Shown here: positions 1 through 12,172 of the stretch, piece after piece
Position numbering within the stretch: the first letter of the stretch is position 1
How the letters are laid out: each line of letters opens with the position of its first letter
NCBI GenBank assembly: GCA_013399875.1
Contig: VXAZ01002108.1
Span: 62,001-126,000 of the forward strand
Length of the DNA: 64,000 bases
Reading direction: 5' to 3'
From: Gymnorhina tibicen
Lineage: Eukaryota > Chordata > Aves > Passeriformes > Artamidae
Notes under the pieces: model-generated
What the model was told of the DNA's origin: nothing
The model's database searches: none
The model's input: the letters and a program-made list of their open reading frames with translations, nothing else
Program-made: the position numbers and the translations under genes

Positions 1-371
1 GGGACTGTGAAAAATCAGAAAATCAGCAGCACTGGGTAGTCAGTGAGAGCTTTTGCAGCAGGGACCTATGTTGCTTTGCTCAGTGAGTTGAAGAGAGTAG
101 TGAGAGATGCAATGAGGGAAGTCAGGGAGCAAGGTGGAAGAGGAAAGCTCTGAACAGATGCATCTCTTTTCCATAGGAAAGGATTGTGTAGGTGGGGAAT
201 AAACTTGCCTGAATCTGGCTTGTTGATTCTTGTGTTTTGTTGCCAGTCATTTAATTTTAGAAATAAACAGGATTTGGAGGAGAAATTTGACTTGTAGGTT
301 ACTCTGCTGGGTTTGGGTGTTTCTGTTGTGGTTTTAGTTTAGCACCAGGCTTGGTAATTCATATTACAGAA
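1..371. other. unique noncoding sequence
   Basis: AT-rich sequence with stops in every frame. I see no gene, repeat or regulatory structure that I can support here. It runs into the CR1 fragment that follows. Confidence 0.5.
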
Positions 372-565
372 TGACTGAATCTTAGAATCCCAGATTGGAA
401 GGGACCTTAAGGGTCATCTGGTCCAACCTTACTTGGCAAAAGCACAGCCCAGACGAGATGGTTCAGTACCTTGTCCAGCCAAATCTGAAGTGTCCAGTGT
501 TGGGGAATCTTGCAAACTAGACCTATCATTGATGTTTGTATGAAATTTCCCCTAATTTCTGTCAT
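372..565 (-). mobile_element. CR1 LINE 3'-end fragment
   Basis: The left edge carries the reverse complement of a CR1 3' end: AGATTGGAAGGGACCTTAAG followed by GGTCATCTGGTCCAACC. The text after it (AAAGCACAGCCCAGACGAGATGG, then a CAAATCTGAAGTGTCCAGTG-like block) fits the older CR1 subfamilies of birds. The element therefore points to the minus strand, with its 3' end near position 372. It is 5'-truncated, as most CR1 copies are, and diverged. It contains no open frame. The right edge is uncertain by tens of bases. Subfamily cannot be assigned by eye. Confidence 0.8.
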
Positions 566-1993
566 TACCTTGGTAGATAACTAGATTCTTAGTCCTAAAA
601 GATACTCTCTAAAAGGTAGATTTATTATTAGCTGGGGTTCCAGTATAGGGATCTAAGCCAAGTACTAAACTTTATATATGTTTGAGGACTTAAAAGTGAG
701 TTGCAGCTTTATGCTGACAGCTTTTGTGACTGATATGACTCAGATATGAAGGAATAGTGGTATCAAAAATAGATTGGGTTTTGTGCAAACAAGATTTTGA
801 TATGGTTTAGTCTGATAGCTGTTTTATAATGAAGTTAAAATAAATGCAGAGTTATCCAAATGTGAATAGGGTTCTTAATACTTACTTTAAGGTAGAGAGG
901 AGGAAAGTTCATTTTTAGCAGTAGTTTAGGTATTGTGTATTTTTATTTTATTATAAATTAAATTATGTAAAAACACCTACAACCTTGGACTTCATTGCCT
1001 TTTTATGTACTGCACTAAATAAGCAGAGTGTTTTTATTAGAAATGCTTAGTTTAAAAGGAACCTAAAGGTGAGAGTGGAAGCTGGATATCTTCATTTTAA
1101 TGGTAGTAGGGAGATTTTGCTCCCTTTATAGTCACAGTGAGCAAGTCATTTCTCAGAGTCAATAGTCCTGGGATAATTCAGTGTGAAAAAAGCGGCAGAA
1201 AATAATTCCTCGTATATCTTGGCAAAAGTTCTTTCTTTTTTCTTTAAATCTTTATTTTTAAAGAAGCCATTTTTTAAAAACAATGGGAAATAATCCATAT
1301 TGTGGGGGCCGCAGCATACTTATAAATGTAACTGCTTTTGTTACCAGGGAACCTGTCTGACTCAGCTAAGCTTAGCATTTCAGTAGCTTGTTCTTTCCTC
1401 TCATTCCTGTTGTTCTCCATATGATTTTAGGCACGTAATGACCTAATGTACTTTATCAAAGCAGGAAGGGATTGTCATGGATTTCTTTAAGTTCTGGTAA
1501 GTCTACCAAATTTCTGCATCTTGTTTACACCAGGATGGCAGGAGGAGGCAAACACCCTGTGCTTTACTCCAGTGACAATTACTGGTATTTCTACCTAGCT
1601 GCACCATCAGCTCACGCATCAAGGGTATGGATCAAACACATCAGGAGTGTAGATGGAGCAAGCAGAACCTTTGCAGAGCTTGGCAGATTTGGAATATCTC
1701 TAATTGTAGATAACACCTTCCTCACTGTGTCCCATCTCCAGTCTAAACCAGAGACATCTTCCTGGGGGCATTTGGGGGGCTCAGTTTGATCTGAGCTGCA
1801 GTTCAATGCTGATTATCTCCACTAGTTGTCTTCTCCAAAGCACAAACAGCCAGTACAATCAATGTTAAATTTCTACTGCTTCCCTTAGCAAAGATGCTCC
1901 ACACACATCTTTGGTGAGCAGACTGCAGAGCAGGGATGGGAGTCCATCCACTTTGCTGCTCTCCATTCTCCTGGATTTGGTCACAGGGCAGTG

Positions 1994-2010
1994 CCCCCCC
2001 CACCCCACCC
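1994..2010 (-). other. G-quadruplex candidate (G runs on minus strand)
   Basis: The plus strand has C runs of 8, 4 and 3 separated by single A bases. Read on the minus strand, this is G3-T-G4-T-G8. The last run is long enough to supply two G3 tracts, so four tracts with one-base loops are possible. This is a sequence pattern only; no folding was computed. Confidence 0.45.
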
Positions 2011-2121
2011 TCCACGATTAAAGGTGCCAGTTTTTCTGTGAATTATTTCATAGCGTCAAAGCTTACACCATGTGATCTTTGTGTTTTCCTTATATTTTTG
2101 GAACTTCTGTAATATATATCT

Positions 2122-2142
2122 CATAAGCCACAGTGGCTTATG
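2122..2142. repeat. palindrome with 10-bp arms
   Basis: CATAAGCCAC and GTGGCTTATG are perfect inverted arms around a single A. The core TAAGCCAC/GTGGCTTA recurs as an inverted repeat at 12143-12172, which makes a common origin possible but unproven. Confidence 0.6.
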
Positions 2143-5100
2143 CTCATTTTAAGTGTGTAATAGCAGAAAACTTTTTAAAAATCTTGGTAAGTTTTAGACA
2201 TTGGTGGCCACATAGAAAATCTTCCATTTTCATTCAAGTTCTTAACAGTTTTCAGTTGAAAGAGCAGCTAATAGTTGGTGTCCATAGAAGACTTTTAATT
2301 AAAGTTGTATCACTTCAGGGTGAATCTTGAAATACAACATTGTTCAATTTTCTTTTACAGTTAGCAGACCTATATGAAAAACTGTAGATAGCTCCCTAAT
2401 GGTCTCTGGTTGTTTCCATAGCAGTGTTCTTCTAATTGTCTATATTTACATCTTTCTAAGCACTACAATAACTTCAAGAGCTTTTTTTGTAAGACACTGT
2501 TAGAACTACTTTCATTCCTCATTTTGGTTTTAGAAAGTTACAGGAAAACAAACAGTTGTTTTTTGAGGCCAGGCATGCAGCACCTGATCAGAAACCATAA
2601 GAAAGCTTAGAAACTTAAACAGTCACCTTTAAATGTAGGTTATCGCCTTTCGCTGCTCAGAAATTCATTCCTTTTGAAGAATAACTTTTCCTGTTGTCTT
2701 TACCAAGCACCTGCCAATTCGGCATTCTTCAGGTAGCGGCCGCTGTGCTGAATTGCAGAAAATGTCTCTTTGAGGAAGTCTTCCCTATTGGATCTTTCCT
2801 AAAGCTTTTATCCAGGCTTTCTCCATACTTAAAGGAATCTATCTCATTTTCCTTTCGATTTTGTCTCTCTCTGACATCCTCCTACAGTCATTTCAACTTA
2901 AGCTATGCAATTAACCCCATGAAGTAAATCTCTAAACAGAATAGAGTTATATTCCACAACATTGTAAATCTGGAGGAGATTTCCAGAAAATTCTGGCAAG
3001 GGCTTTACCTCAAAACTTTATCAACTTGTCAAAAAAGAATTTGTCCTGCTACCGTGTTTTCAGGCCCTGTGCTTTGCTTAGCAATATTGAGATTTATAAC
3101 ATGAGGCCTTTGGCTGACAAGCCCCTGCTATTGGCATAGCCAGTAAAGCCTTTCCAGAAGCTTTCTTCCTCTCAGGTTATTTCCTTACTGAGGAAGGAAG
3201 TACAAAAGCAGTGATCTGGGCTAACTTCAGGATTTGGAGATCAAAGTCCCCTTCCTTGATTATTTTGGGTATGCAATTCAATGCAGTCTTTAACAATGCA
3301 GCAAGAGGCTTTTTGAATTTATTACTTTCTTTGGCTTTTCAGTTGCTTTTAAAGACTGGGTTCCTTCAAGTTGAATTCTACACTGAAAATAACAAAGTTT
3401 AATTAACACTTGTACTGCTTTTTGTTGCTCTGCAAAGGTTTCATTGACTCAGCCTATTGAAAGAAAATAGGGGATAGGTGGTCACCTGAAGGAGCAAATC
3501 AAGTGACTGGGCTGAGTCCCTTCATGAGTGGACTGTCTTGGGAAGACCTGGAAAATGTGTGTGTGAGGACTGACCTGAGGGGTGGGTTGAGAACTCAGCT
3601 CAGGCTCTAATATCCAACAGGATCTCTGGGCTGAGATTGGATGTTTCTGGGACCAGTATAAAATGAAATTTCACATGGGATCATATTAAAGTATGAAGAT
3701 ATTTTGGAAATTTAGAGCATGGAGAAACAGAAAATATGTTCTCTGTACTATCATTATGAATCTAAGCATTGTCAGTCATGGGAAATTATTTAATTTAATG
3801 TAGAAATTTAAGCTTGTAAACAGTATAATCTGCAGTAATGGCTTTGTTACTGGAAGATCTTTTTCTGAAATTGAAGGTTAGACTTCAAAATTACAGCTTT
3901 GCAAAATGACATGTTTCCTCTGATATATTCACTGTGTTGTGCCCCCTTGGTATTGGTGGCTTTTGTCGATCATCCCAGCAATCACCACATTAAGTAGGGC
4001 ATGATACATGGGGAGAGATGTTAAAAATTAAATAATAAATGCTCTTGTCTTCAAACTAGAGGACTTTACCAAAGTCTGGTGAGGAATGCAAGATTCCTCA
4101 AGTCCACAAATTCCAGCAGCCATTAGCACTTGGCAGGGTGGGGTCCAAACTAGTGGTGAAAGTGGTTTTGCTGGTAAAAGTTGATACCAAATATGGTAAA
4201 TAATTATGAATTGAAAATCTTGGTGGTTTATGTGCAATTTACCCATGAGGCAAAAGGTGCTTGTTCTTTGCCATATGTTATTGTGATCCATGTGCATCTC
4301 TGTAAAACATTAGGTGTAATAATGGAACTAAGAACTTGTTTGCCTTTGCCTTGCCTTTTACTGCACTGAAGCTCCTTGTAACCCTTTGCCTTTATATATT
4401 GAGAGAGAAACTTCTTAGTTACTGGAAATTGATTTAAACCTCAGTGAAAACCTAGTAAGGGAAAAATAATTTTAAAGCATCAAGTACCTACACATTTTTT
4501 GAATTAAACTGACCAACAGAGGTTGTACTGTATGAAATTACCAGTTTTGGTTACTCTGTTCCTTTAATTTTCTTACATCCAAGCTTGTCTTGTGAGAGAA
4601 ATTCATTAGAACAATTTTCTTACCACATGTTAGCCATTTTAAATTGACAGCAACATCAGTGCAATTTATCTTCAATACACGTTCCCTCATAAGAGTTGTT
4701 CTGCTGCTGATAGGTAAAATTAAGTTGTATCCAAACTGTTTTTAAACTGTTCACTCATTTTCAAACCTTTTACATTTAATTAATAGTCATTGTACCATAA
4801 GAAACCTTCAAAACTTAGCTGGTGAGTCATGGACTGTGGCCATGCTTGAGAATGCTGAGAAGTAAATAACTCCAATAAACATTTAATTTAGATTTAGTAA
4901 TTGATACAGAAATGTTTAGGGATGTTAAGCTGTATAGTGCAGGAAGGAAAAGCTATTAACTGAAGTAATGCAGTTAGTTTAGCAGAAATTAAGATCTGAA
5001 AATGTGAATATTAATTGAAGTTCTGATTTCCAATTCTAAACTAAACTAATTAGGTTGTTATTTAAATGCTTGAAATAATTTCACCATATTTTATAACTTA

Positions 5101-8100
5101 GGTTTTGAAATTTTGTGGAATAAATGTAGTTTTTAAAAAATAAACTTGCTATAATAAAATGCTGGGTTACTAATGTGTAAGAGGGTGGTGGGTGCAGTAA
5201 AATTCCTTTCTGCACATTCCAAAGTACATTCTGTTGTTTTCTCAAATCCACAAATAGAGCTGAGTGTATCTTGAGGCACGAAGCCCAGCTTCAGTTAGAA
5301 AATACCTGAGCCCTGGTTTCATTTTTGAAGAAACCTAAGAGCTTTAGGACTCTTTATAATTTCAGCTGCTCAACACTATTCATCTGAGAAGTAAAGACAG
5401 AGGAGAGAAATTTTCCTGTTCTCAGGATTGGTTGATAAAGTGAAGTAAAGAGTTATGGAATGGACTTTTCAGATACCAGGGTCTTAAGAGAAAGAAAGAA
5501 ACAGCAAACACGTGAAACATTTATCGTGGGCTATAGGAACATGGAGTCAGAAAGCTCAGTAGATATTATCCAAGTTGCTTCTGATTTTCCACCACCTTCC
5601 CTTGAGTGGAATGTCAAGCCAGAGATCAGGGCAGTGGTTGAAGGTGGGAATCTTAAGATCTTTTAAAGCAAGAAGACAGATTTAGAATGGATTCCTAACA
5701 CAAATTTCAAACCTGAAATATGTTTTTGGCTGCTGGGAGTCATTCCCCAAACACATCTGTCCCTGGCTGCTGCTACTCACTTTTATAGTCTCTTTGTGCT
5801 CATGCAGGATGCATTTCATGGACACAGAAATTAACATTTACTTCCTGAGAAGAGAGAAGTATCATCTAACTCACCTGTCTGATTAACTGTGCTTTATTCC
5901 AGATCCACTCTCTCCTTTATTTAATAGATTCAGGCTTGCAGGTCTGCAAAATTATAATGCACAACTTCATTTGGTGATGGGTTGTTCATTCTTAGAAGTC
6001 CTGTTGATTCCTTCAAGGGCTTCTGCAGGAGTTAGTGGAGGACGTACACTGATTTATACAAGCTGAGTTTCCCCATGCATATTTGCTTTGAGAGTTATGT
6101 CAGGTTTTGGGAGGTCTTACAACTATTGGTACTTAAAACTGGAGTTCATAAATTCTTTATTATATTTTACTTCTCAACCATTATTCTAACAATGGAGTGT
6201 TAAGAGCCTCAGATAAATCAGCAACTGCTATTCCAGCAATTGTTTTCATCTTGTAGAGTTAGTGTCCTACAGAACACTATAAACTATTTTTAATTTCTAG
6301 AGATTCAGAAAAGCATCAAAAATTTACTTCCAGAATTTAGGTGGAGAGGCAGCACTCCAGACCTACTACTGGTCAAATAATACATGCTAACTATTCCTGA
6401 TGTTAATAGACCAGAGCCAGAGGGACTCCATTGATTTCAGTGAAGTCGTTTAGCTAAAGATGATCTGTATTCATTAAAATAACAGAAAATCGCACAATAG
6501 ATTTTTTTCTTGCCTACAGTCACTTTGTTACTACAACGGGGTTCGTTCTACAGAGCTGGGATCCAGACCCTCAATATATCACTGCTTAGTGGTCTTGAAT
6601 CTTGACTTTTAGTTCAAGCTGTCTAAAATATACTCCATGATATCTAGTTCTTAACTGAAGTTTGCATTTCAAACATTTGCAGTGTTTGTGTATATTTTTT
6701 AATGTCTTTTAATAACTGAGTGCCAATGCCTTCATACATCTTGCACTAGTGCCAACAAAGAGCAGTTGTTAATATTCCCTAACTACACTCAGAAAACATG
6801 AAGGGGTGGTTCCCAGTTTGTGCATGGAGGTTTAAATGAAGAAAGAGCTCTGTGAATATCAAAGAGAACTGGAGAGGAATAAAAGAATTTGGAGCTGGAA
6901 ACAACATCTTTTCTCTTGTGCTCTTCTATTTTTATCATCAATACATGTACATACTGTTTTGCAGATATATTAAAAACAAGTGTAAAAATGTTATTTCAGG
7001 ACTATATGAATTTCTGCATTTGCAAGTCTTGAATGATCCTCTTCACTGCAATGTATGTGTTCCTAGATACGTAAAAAGAGAGAATTTGGTACAGATACAA
7101 TGTGGAGATAGTTGTCAATGAGTCTTCTTATCTGGATTTTTTATTTGTATGTAGAGTATTCAAAGATATTCCTTGATCTAGTTTTCACAGGAATGGAGAA
7201 ACTCCAGTATGGGAGCAGTTCCAGACAAGGCACACGTTTCTGTCTCTTATTCAAGGCTGGCAGAAATGGCAAAGTTCCCAACACCCAATCCTTTTGGTCC
7301 CAGGTTTTCTGAACAATCTGGAAATCTTTGATACCTCAAGTAATACTACTATTTTGATGATGCCTAGTGAACAATTTTCATTCTAACATTGGGCCATTCT
7401 TTCAAATGTTTCACCTCCTACCAGCTTGATACAAGTAAAGCCACAGGTCTGGGATGGAGCCACACAACGTCGTTGCAGGTTGGTCCTTACAGAGAAGCTG
7501 CTGTGTAGCAGAGGTGTGTATTCATAGCGCTTTCTTGCTTTTATTCTGGATTCTATTAGTTGGTACTAAGGTGTGAAAGCACTGAAAGAACACTGCTGAA
7601 AGGAGCCTGCTTAATTAAATTGATTTTAATTTTATTTGTGCTGAGCAGGCACCACAAGAATGTAAACAATGCCTTCTGAAAAGGTGGGTGAAATGTTTGT
7701 GAGGCAAATAGTAAGCAACAGGAGAACACATTAGGTAAAACACTTCTGGCCTGAAAAATACTTGTTCTCTGGTGTGCAGGACTGGAAGCAGCTACCTATG
7801 TCTGATCTTGTTTCCTAGTTGAATTGGGTGCTGGGCCAAAAAGTTAGGTGAAAGTGCAGATTTTGGCAGTTACAGTATCTGTACCTGAGTGAAAACAGAC
7901 CAAATGTTTCTACCAGAGGGTGGAATGCTGTCCTAGCTTGAACGTTTCTAAAGTGCAAGGAATGTTTCCTGCAAAATGTTAAATACTGTTTTAAATTGTG
8001 TTTTGCTTCTAGAAGGAAGCAACATTTTCTCAGGGGACAAAAAAACCCTGTTTCACTGAGCACTTGGAAGTATCAGGAGCAGTAATATGCTGTATTTAAT

Positions 8101-8252
8101 GGTGCATCTAGCTTGATAGAAATAACCTGGATGTGTGCAATTTATACATGATAAATCCTGTGCTGGTACATTGATCAGAACATGCCCTATTTTCTGTGAA
8201 ACAAAAAGGTTTGTGTTCCTCAGGGCCATGGCATCCTGTGGAGGTCTAGGAC

Positions 8253-8367
8253 TGTGACCTGTTTTTGTCTGGGACAGAGTAAATTGTCTTCTCAGTAACT
8301 GGTGAGTGAGTGAGTGGTTGTGTGGTACTTGGTACTTAGTTGCCATCTGGGGTTCAACCACTGTGGA
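8253..8367 (+). mobile_element. internally deleted avian LTR remnant
   Basis: The left part (about 8253-8302) follows the start of a common avian ERV LTR that I recall as TGTCCTGGTTTCAGCTGGG, then a TAGAGTTAATTTTCTTC-like block and a GTAGCTGGT-like block. Here it reads TGTGACCTGTTTTTGTCTGG, GACAGAGTAAATTGTCTTCT and CAGTAACTGGT. The right part (about 8304-8363) follows the end of the same LTR: a GAGTGAGTGAGTGG block, then CTTAGTTGCCATCTGGGGTT and CAACCACTG. The middle of the LTR, several hundred bases in the full-length form, is missing. GGAC stands on both sides (8249-8252 and 8365-8368) and may be what is left of a target duplication. No promoter or coding capacity remains. The family is assigned from memory. 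Confidence 0.5.
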
Positions 8368-8368
8368 C

Positions 8369-11300
8369 TGCTGATGCGAGTGTGTTCTTGTATCACCCAA
8401 GTACCCTTTTCCCTGAGCTAGGCTTCTTCCTACACACTGAGGGATTCAAAGCAATTTTAAATCCCCTCTGTGTTAGTGCAGCCTAAAGGGGAGCTAATTA
8501 GGCTTTGAACATCTGCTGAAATACAGCTCTTGCAGCTGTGTCCTACCAGGTGAGTTCCTGCTTCTTGCTGCTGCCCTGCTAGGTGAGCTTTCTGTCTGCC
8601 TGGCTGGGTGCGTGTGTGAGTGCAGGGAACTGTTCCCAGTGTGGGCTGCAGCTCCCAGCCATACTCAGGGCACCGGTTACTGTCTCACTCTCCCGAAAAC
8701 ACAGGATTTCCTGTTGTCTTTGGAAATCTGTATTCTTCCCACGGATACCCCAGGCCTCTAAAATTGACTTTGGCCATTTGGAATTTCCCCTGGACTCTTT
8801 CTGGAGCAGTAATCTCCATACTTTTATAGCTGCCACACAGTGGATAATTTCCCAAGATGTGAGGCTTGTAAGTCTTGTACTGGGAGGCAGAAACATAGAG
8901 CTAATCCCCTCCTTTTCTAAACAAGATAGACCTGGCTTGTAATTCTTCTCTTGATGTATGGGGTAGTGGTGAACATAAATCCCATTAGCATTAATAAAAT
9001 GGAAATGTGTAAATCCCTGCTATGCCGTTGGGAGCATTAATTTCCCAGTTTCTCTAACCTTCCTGCTTCACTAAAATCTTGAAGTTCCTCTTCAGGTTGC
9101 CCACCTGCAATGTCCCATGCTATACCCTTGGGTATTTCTGTGATGTCCTTTCTTGTGATATGACAACTACTGTGAATTATTCTACCTTCATTTTGCAGAC
9201 CTTTGTATTCCTAGGTTTTTGTACTGTTCAAAGAAGCTCAGTTTAACTTTTAATCTCTATCTCCATTTCCACATGCAGGCATCTTTTGTGATTGTAATTT
9301 CATTAAAGTGTTATTTTAATATGATTCAATAATACAGTGAAGACACTATCTATCTACTCAGAAATGGGTAGCCCAGTTCTGTGCCAAATAAATTCTCACA
9401 GGGCCATCACTCAGCAGTGCCCTGGTTACATCCTCTTGTTCAGGGCCTGGTCATCTAGGCCTCCTCCACGTCTCTTACTTGCAGTAGTCCCTAATGTTTT
9501 CTGTTGTCCATCTGTATGTTTGATCGGTTTTTTTTCCCTCCCAAGTCTGTTCTCCAGATTTCTTATCAACATACCCCATCTAAGTTATACATTAAATATA
9601 AACAAAGATGCCACAATGTAAAAATTCAATTATTCTTCCTCTTTTTGAATTAATCATACAATTCCAGTGTATGTTGTTGCACCATAATTTAAACAGTCAT
9701 AAGTTTCTAGGGAGAGAAAAACATAAAACTACAATGAACGGGGTTTTTTGAGTGTTTTGAAGTTGAAAATCATCACGTACAACAATCTTTGCTAATAGTG
9801 TTATTTTAGGTGCTAAACAAGGCTTGCAAACCTTCTTCCAAGTAGTTCAGTATCTCAAATTGCTTGAACTCAAAAGATTTCACTTCTCATCATGGTCTGT
9901 TTTGCACTTTTGTTTGTTTAAGTTCTGTGTTTGCAAAAGGAGCTGGCTGCCAATTTTGCTAGTCCTGGAGTCTTAAAATCATGTTTGCACAGTGTGTCAC
10001 AGCACTTTGTAACCCTGAGCTATCTGAGAGTTACAACTTGTCCTTTTTTCACAAATAGTGTCTCAGACATTGGAAAACTGAACTACGCTATCAGCTAAAT
10101 ATCCGGAGCCTAAAAGCACCAATGGAAATTTTCCACAGATACACACTGGTCCTAAAAAGAGAAGTTTCTGAACTGGGGGTCTATTTCAATGAAAGGGCAG
10201 AGGACATCCTGGCTGTATTTAAACTTGTAGCTTCTCTTGATAAAGGAAAGTACTGAGAAAAGTAAGGGAAAACCAGCTTCAGCATTCAGTTTTTTAGATC
10301 AAGTACATTTCTGTTGATAGCCAGTATGATATAAATGGCATAAAAGTCATTTAAATGGCTATTGTTGAGTTGTCCAAATCTCTTAGAAAATGAGAGAGGA
10401 AGAGCTGCATATTACAGTGATATAAAACAATTTTTAGCTTTTCTGGCGTTTATTTTTTGGAAGAAGAGAAACAAAAATTTTGTTTTCATTCATTCTGCAA
10501 TGCAGTCTCATTGTACATGCAGGAACAGCATATATGGTGGTGCGTGATGATGATAAAACTTCACATGCTGTAAAATGTTAGCTAGCCTGGAAAACCCCCA
10601 AAGAAATGGGAAAAAGTCAAGCTACCCTACAAATATATGTCCAAAAGGAGACTTCAAAAAAATCTTCAGAGTCACATTTTGCATATTTTTATCCTTTGTA
10701 TCTCTGTTTTTCTATTTTATTTACATTTTATACAGTGTCTCATATTTTGCTTTCACCTTATCATAATGTTCTTAAACGCAGTTGCTTCATGGTTAGATGA
10801 AAGGCTGGAACAAATTTCCCATTGCAGTTTCTTGTCAGTGTCTGTAGTTTGGAGTCAGCAAAACCTTCCTCATTCCAGCAGCATTGACTGATTGGATTTG
10901 AATGCATCTCTTTTCCCTGTATGAACTCTATCACCAGTATGCAGAAGGTCAGCTCACTAAAGCAAGGAATATTAACGGTGCATTTCAATTCTTTTTTGCA
11001 TTTTGCATCTAAATTACAAAATTGCTGTTGATGCATCACTTCATAGTCATATCTAATGTGTTTTCTCTGAATTACGTCTATCCTGAAGGCCACTTGTCTC
11101 TGTTAGCAAATATTAAACAATCAGTGATAGTTTGCTCTGCCCACCTTTCCCTCTCCAACTGCAAGTTCAAGTTTTCAAAACATGAAAGATGTTTTTCATA
11201 CTAAAAACATCCTTGTTAACCTCAGCACATAAACCCAGCACTTTAATTCTTGCTGATCAGTGATATTCATATCAAGTTTTTGACCAAGAGGCAAAAAATC

Positions 11301-12097
11301 CAAATGGAACTTCTGTGCTATGCAAAACCCATTCATGTTTGAAGAAGGAAACTTCTCTGAAGAGAAGCAATGAATTGTCAAAGAGGGAGTGCTGAATGTC
11401 AGCCCAGCAGCAGCCCTCTTCTTGAAAAAGAATTCAAAATAGGGCAGTGCAGTGGAGACACTCTGAGCAAGCTGTAATAGGGAGTTTTCACTGCCATTCT
11501 ACAGCTCATTGTAAATCAATTAAAAGTAGAAAGCAGTCTAATCTCTCCATTCTGAAATATCTTGAGGTATTTTTGCCACATCTTTTCCTGACTGTTCTAT
11601 AGAAAACTGGATATGACTGTGTCATACTAAAAAAAAACCAAAACAACTGCCTACAAGTTTTCTCCAGGGGTATTTCAAAGAGCTAATCCTAATATCAGAT
11701 CGAAAAAGCTCTGCTCTACAACTTGAATTTTTTGAAATGTAAATTCAGTCATTGAAATAATTTAACTATCTGATTACTAATATTATAATAAGGAATTTGA
11801 GAAAATTGAGAATTAAATTTCTTTACACCTTTCTTTCAGAATAGCTGTTACTCTTAGAATATGTGCTCCTTTAAATATCCTTAATTATCAGTAGTAGAAA
11901 ATGGACTTTCCTGAACATTACAGACGGCCTCAGCAGCTGTGAAACAATGGTAGCTGTTGCATTGTTTTGCAATGAAAAAGTAGCTCATAGTTTTATTGCA
12001 AGTAGTTCATTTAAAGAAAAAACATTTGTATTACCAAAACTCCTGTTATTTTTTCTAGGGTCTGTATAGATTATTTTTATCTCTTCAATTCTTTTCA
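8369..12097. other. unique noncoding stretch
   Basis: No supportable gene. Open frames reach only about 119 codons (8583-8942, plus), and a minus-strand frame overlaps most of it. A slightly GC-richer patch lies at 8550-8800. The rest is AT-rich, with short A and T runs such as the A-rich tract near 11630. I see no further repeat. Confidence 0.5.
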
Positions 12098-12136
12098 TTT
12101 ACTTCCTTAGCAAAAATTTACTTCCTTAGCAAAAAT
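12098..12136. repeat. 19-bp tandem duplication
   Basis: TTTACTTCCTTAGCAAAAA occurs at 12098-12116 and again directly at 12117-12135, with no difference between the copies. It lies 7 bp from an inverted repeat that starts at 12143. Confidence 0.9.
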
Positions 12137-12142
12137 GGTGGT

Positions 12143-12172
12143 TTCTAAGCCACATGTCCCAGTGGCTTAGAA
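12143..12172. repeat. inverted repeat with 11-bp arms
   Basis: TTCTAAGCCAC (12143-12153) and GTGGCTTAGAA (12162-12172) are perfect inverted arms around an 8-base spacer. The inner eight bases of each arm match the palindrome at 2122-2142. Confidence 0.7.

Larger units (their letters stand above)
566..8247. other. long unique noncoding stretch
   Basis: There is no supportable gene in this stretch. The longest open frame is about 105 codons (1472-1789, plus), overlapped by open frames on the other strand. It matches no protein I recognise, and I see no exon with convincing splice sites around it. The only local structures are a C-run tract at 1994-2010 and a palindrome at 2122-2142. An isolated 8-bp GC palindrome (GCGGCCGC, 2736-2743) sits in otherwise AT-rich DNA. 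The stretch is probably intron or intergenic DNA. Confidence 0.55.

Noticed and set aside
2719..2753. EcoRI-linker-like and NotI-like text (AATTCGGCA, GCGGCCGC), as in cloning vectors
   Set aside because: The flanks do not continue as vector or adaptor sequence, so it is most likely coincidence.
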